DNA of 15,328 bases from an uncultured Collinsella sp. (lineage in GTDB: Bacteria > Actinomycetota > Coriobacteriia > Coriobacteriales > Coriobacteriaceae). The notes under the pieces are model-generated. The model searched no databases. It was not told where the DNA came from and saw only the letters and a program-made list of their open reading frames with translations. Position numbers and translations under genes: made by a program. The DNA is taken from NCBI GenBank assembly GCA_902492825.1, contig CABUMZ010000034.1:1-15328 (forward strand), in the 5' to 3' direction. Every line of letters begins with the position of its first letter. Positions within the stretch are counted from its first letter, which is position 1. Positions 14,002 to 15,328 of the stretch are shown in pieces.

Positions 14002-15216
14002 ATGGCCGATAAGATCCAGTGGGCGGGCAACACGATGCCCAAGAGCGATGACAAGCACTTGGGAATCATGAGCCTCGACCACGTGAAGAAGGCCCGCGCC
14101 TTCCACCAGTCGTTCCCCCAGTACACCGTCACTCCGCTTGCCCGCCTGGATGGCCAGGCCGCGCGCCTGGGCCTGTCCAACCTGTGCGTTAAGGACGAGA
14201 GCTATCGCTTTGGCCTCAACGCCTTTAAGGTCCTGGGCGGTTCGTTTGCCATGGCCAACTACATTGCCGACGAGACCGGCAAGGACGTTGCCGAGTGCAC
14301 CTTCGATTACCTGACCTCCGATCAGCTTGCCAAGGACTTTGGCCAGGCCACCTTCTTTACCGCCACCGACGGCAACCATGGCCGCGGCGTGGCATGGGCT
14401 GCCAACAAGCTGGGCCAGAAGGCCGTCGTGCACATGCCCAAGGGTTCCACCAAGCCCCGCTTCGATAACATCGCCGCCGAGGGCGCCACGGTGACCATCG
14501 AAGAGGTCAACTACGACGAGTGCGTGCGCATGGCCGCCGCCGAGGCCGATGCCTGCGAGCGCGGCGTCATCGTTCAGGACACCGCCTGGGAGGGCTACGA
14601 GAAGATCCCGTCCTGGATCATGGAGGGCTACGGCACCATGGCTTCCGAGGCTGCCGAGCAGCTGCGCGAGATGGCCATCAACCGCCCGACGCACGTGTTT
14701 GTCCAGGCTGGCGTGGGTTCGCTTGCCGGCGCCGTGGTGGGCTACTTCACCAACCTGTATCCCGATAACCCGCCCACCTTCGTCGTGGTCGAGTGCGCGC
14801 CTGCCGCCTGCCTGTACAAGGGCGCTGCCGCCGGCGACGGCGACCCGCGCATCGTGGACGGCGACATGCCCTCCATCATGGCCGGCCTGTGCTGCGGCGA
14901 GCCCAATATTCTGGGCTGGGATATCCTGCGCAACCACACCACCGCCTTCGTGTCCTGCCCCGACTGGGTCACCGCTCGCGGCATGCGCACTCTGGGTGCT
15001 CCCGAGAAGGGCGACCCGCGCGTCATCTCTGGCGAGTCCGGCGCTGTGACCACCGGTCTGGTCGAGACTCTCATGCTCGATCCCGAGTATGCCGAGCTCA
15101 AGGAACTCATCGGCCTGGACAAGACGAGCTCCGTGCTCTGCTTCTCCACCGAGGGCGACACCGATCCGGATCAGTACCGTCGCATCGTCTGGGAGGGCGA
15201 GTATCCGACCTGCTAG
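14002..15216 (+). CDS. dpaL: 2,3-diaminopropionate ammonia-lyase (PLP-dependent)
   Basis: This enzyme converts 2,3-diaminopropionate to pyruvate and ammonia with pyridoxal phosphate, and is the equivalent of E. coli YgeX/DpaL. The 404-residue length is typical. The PLP-binding lysine is K76 in FGLNAFKVLGGSFA; TDGNHGRGVAWAA (about 122-134) follows, with D123 as the likely second catalytic acid/base, and AGVGSLAGAVVGY (about 235-247) is the glycine-rich cofactor-phosphate region. SIMAGLCCGEPN and GESGAVTTG are further conserved blocks. TAAGGAG (13987-13993) precedes the ATG at good spacing. The strongly biased, GC-rich third positions suggest a well-expressed native gene. The divergent PAS-HTH regulator and twin operators point to substrate-dependent control. 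Partner catabolic genes, if any, lie beyond the window. Confidence 0.94.
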   Translation: MADKIQWAGNTMPKSDDKHLGIMSLDHVKKARAFHQSFPQYTVTPLARLDGQAARLGLSNLCVKDESYRFGLNAFKVLGGSFAMANYIADETGKDVAECTFDYLTSDQLAKDFGQATFFTATDGNHGRGVAWAANKLGQKAVVHMPKGSTKPRFDNIAAEGATVTIEEVNYDECVRMAAAEADACERGVIVQDTAWEGYEKIPSWIMEGYGTMASEAAEQLREMAINRPTHVFVQAGVGSLAGAVVGYFTNLYPDNPPTFVVVECAPAACLYKGAAAGDGDPRIVDGDMPSIMAGLCCGEPNILGWDILRNHTTAFVSCPDWVTARGMRTLGAPEKGDPRVISGESGAVTTGLVETLMLDPEYAELKELIGLDKTSSVLCFSTEGDTDPDQYRRIVWEGEYPTC

Positions 15217-15225
15217 CAGACTGAC

Positions 15226-15268
15226 CTGTCCGGAGGCAGCCGGAGGACTTTACTCCCTGCTCGGACAG
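15226..15268. other. Imperfect stem-loop downstream of dpaL
   Basis: CTGTCCG (15226-15232) pairs with CGGACAG (15262-15268), and the interior adds GAG/CTC pairings including GGAG-N7-CTCC. It may be part of a 3' untranslated structure or of a leader for a gene beyond the window. Confidence 0.45.
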
Positions 15269-15279
15269 TCCTGCTCGCA

Positions 15280-15304
15280 CGGAGAGCACATTAAGTGCTC
15301 TCCG
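15280..15304. terminator. Perfect 10-bp stem hairpin downstream of dpaL
   Basis: CGGAGAGCAC and GTGCTCTCCG pair around the loop ATTAA. It lies 64 bp past the dpaL stop with no other gene between. A following T-run is absent, so it is a probable rather than certain terminator. Confidence 0.55.
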
Positions 15305-15328
15305 GCTCGTGCGGAACTCGCGATCGAC

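Noticed and set aside
13870..14937. Minus-strand open frame of 355 codons opposite dpaL
   Set aside because: It is a mirror of the strongly biased codons of dpaL, rich in Gly, His and Val with no recognisable family; dpaL is unambiguous.

Overview
This window looks like chromosomal DNA from a high-GC actinobacterium of the Coriobacteriia, most likely Collinsella or a close relative. The basis is the codon use, the style of the HsdS proteins with long conserved arms, the DUF4143 ATPase and the diaminopropionate ammonia-lyase locus. The genus is an inference from family resemblance, not from a database match.

Region 1 (1-7475) is a type I restriction-modification locus built to change its own specificity. 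The operon hsdR (5' end cut by the window), hsdM and hsdS runs on the plus strand, followed 33 bp later by a tyrosine recombinase. Beyond it, in opposite orientation, lies a second hsdS that lacks the conserved N-terminus. The two hsdS copies share two pairs of inverted repeats: a 43-bp perfect pair before the first target-recognition domain (TRD), and a 363-bp pair, about 94% identical by hand count, between the two TRDs. Inversion at either pair would place silent TRDs behind the expressed N-terminus, giving four possible HsdS proteins. The recombinase lies inside the invertible segment, so its own orientation, and its read-through from the hsd operon, flips as well.

Region 2 (7574-9731) holds a GmrSD-type modification-dependent restriction protein (DUF262 plus HNH-type DUF1524 and a C-terminal DUF5655-like domain), closed by a strong hairpin. 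With region 1 it forms a small defence island: type I enzymes act on unmodified DNA, GmrSD enzymes on modified phage DNA.

Region 3 (9764-11898) has an unrecognised minus-strand gene and then about 250 bp of structured non-coding DNA: a terminator-like hairpin facing the minus strand, an 11-bp inverted repeat, and an array of four repeats spaced exactly 33 bp apart with a TTCGA-N7-TCGAA core. The array leads into a plus-strand AAA/DUF4143 ATPase that ends in a PD-(D/E)XK-like domain.

Region 4 (11915-15328) looks like ordinary chromosome. It has a single-pass membrane protein of unknown role with an Ala/Pro-rich cytoplasmic part, a YheO/DauR-type PAS-HTH regulator, and, divergent from it, a PLP-dependent 2,3-diaminopropionate ammonia-lyase. 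The divergent intergenic region contains two copies of a 15-bp palindromic site (AACAAAC-WW-TTTGTT) 51 bp apart, which are good operator candidates. Two hairpins follow the lyase at the window end. No rRNA, tRNA, CRISPR array or insertion sequence was seen.
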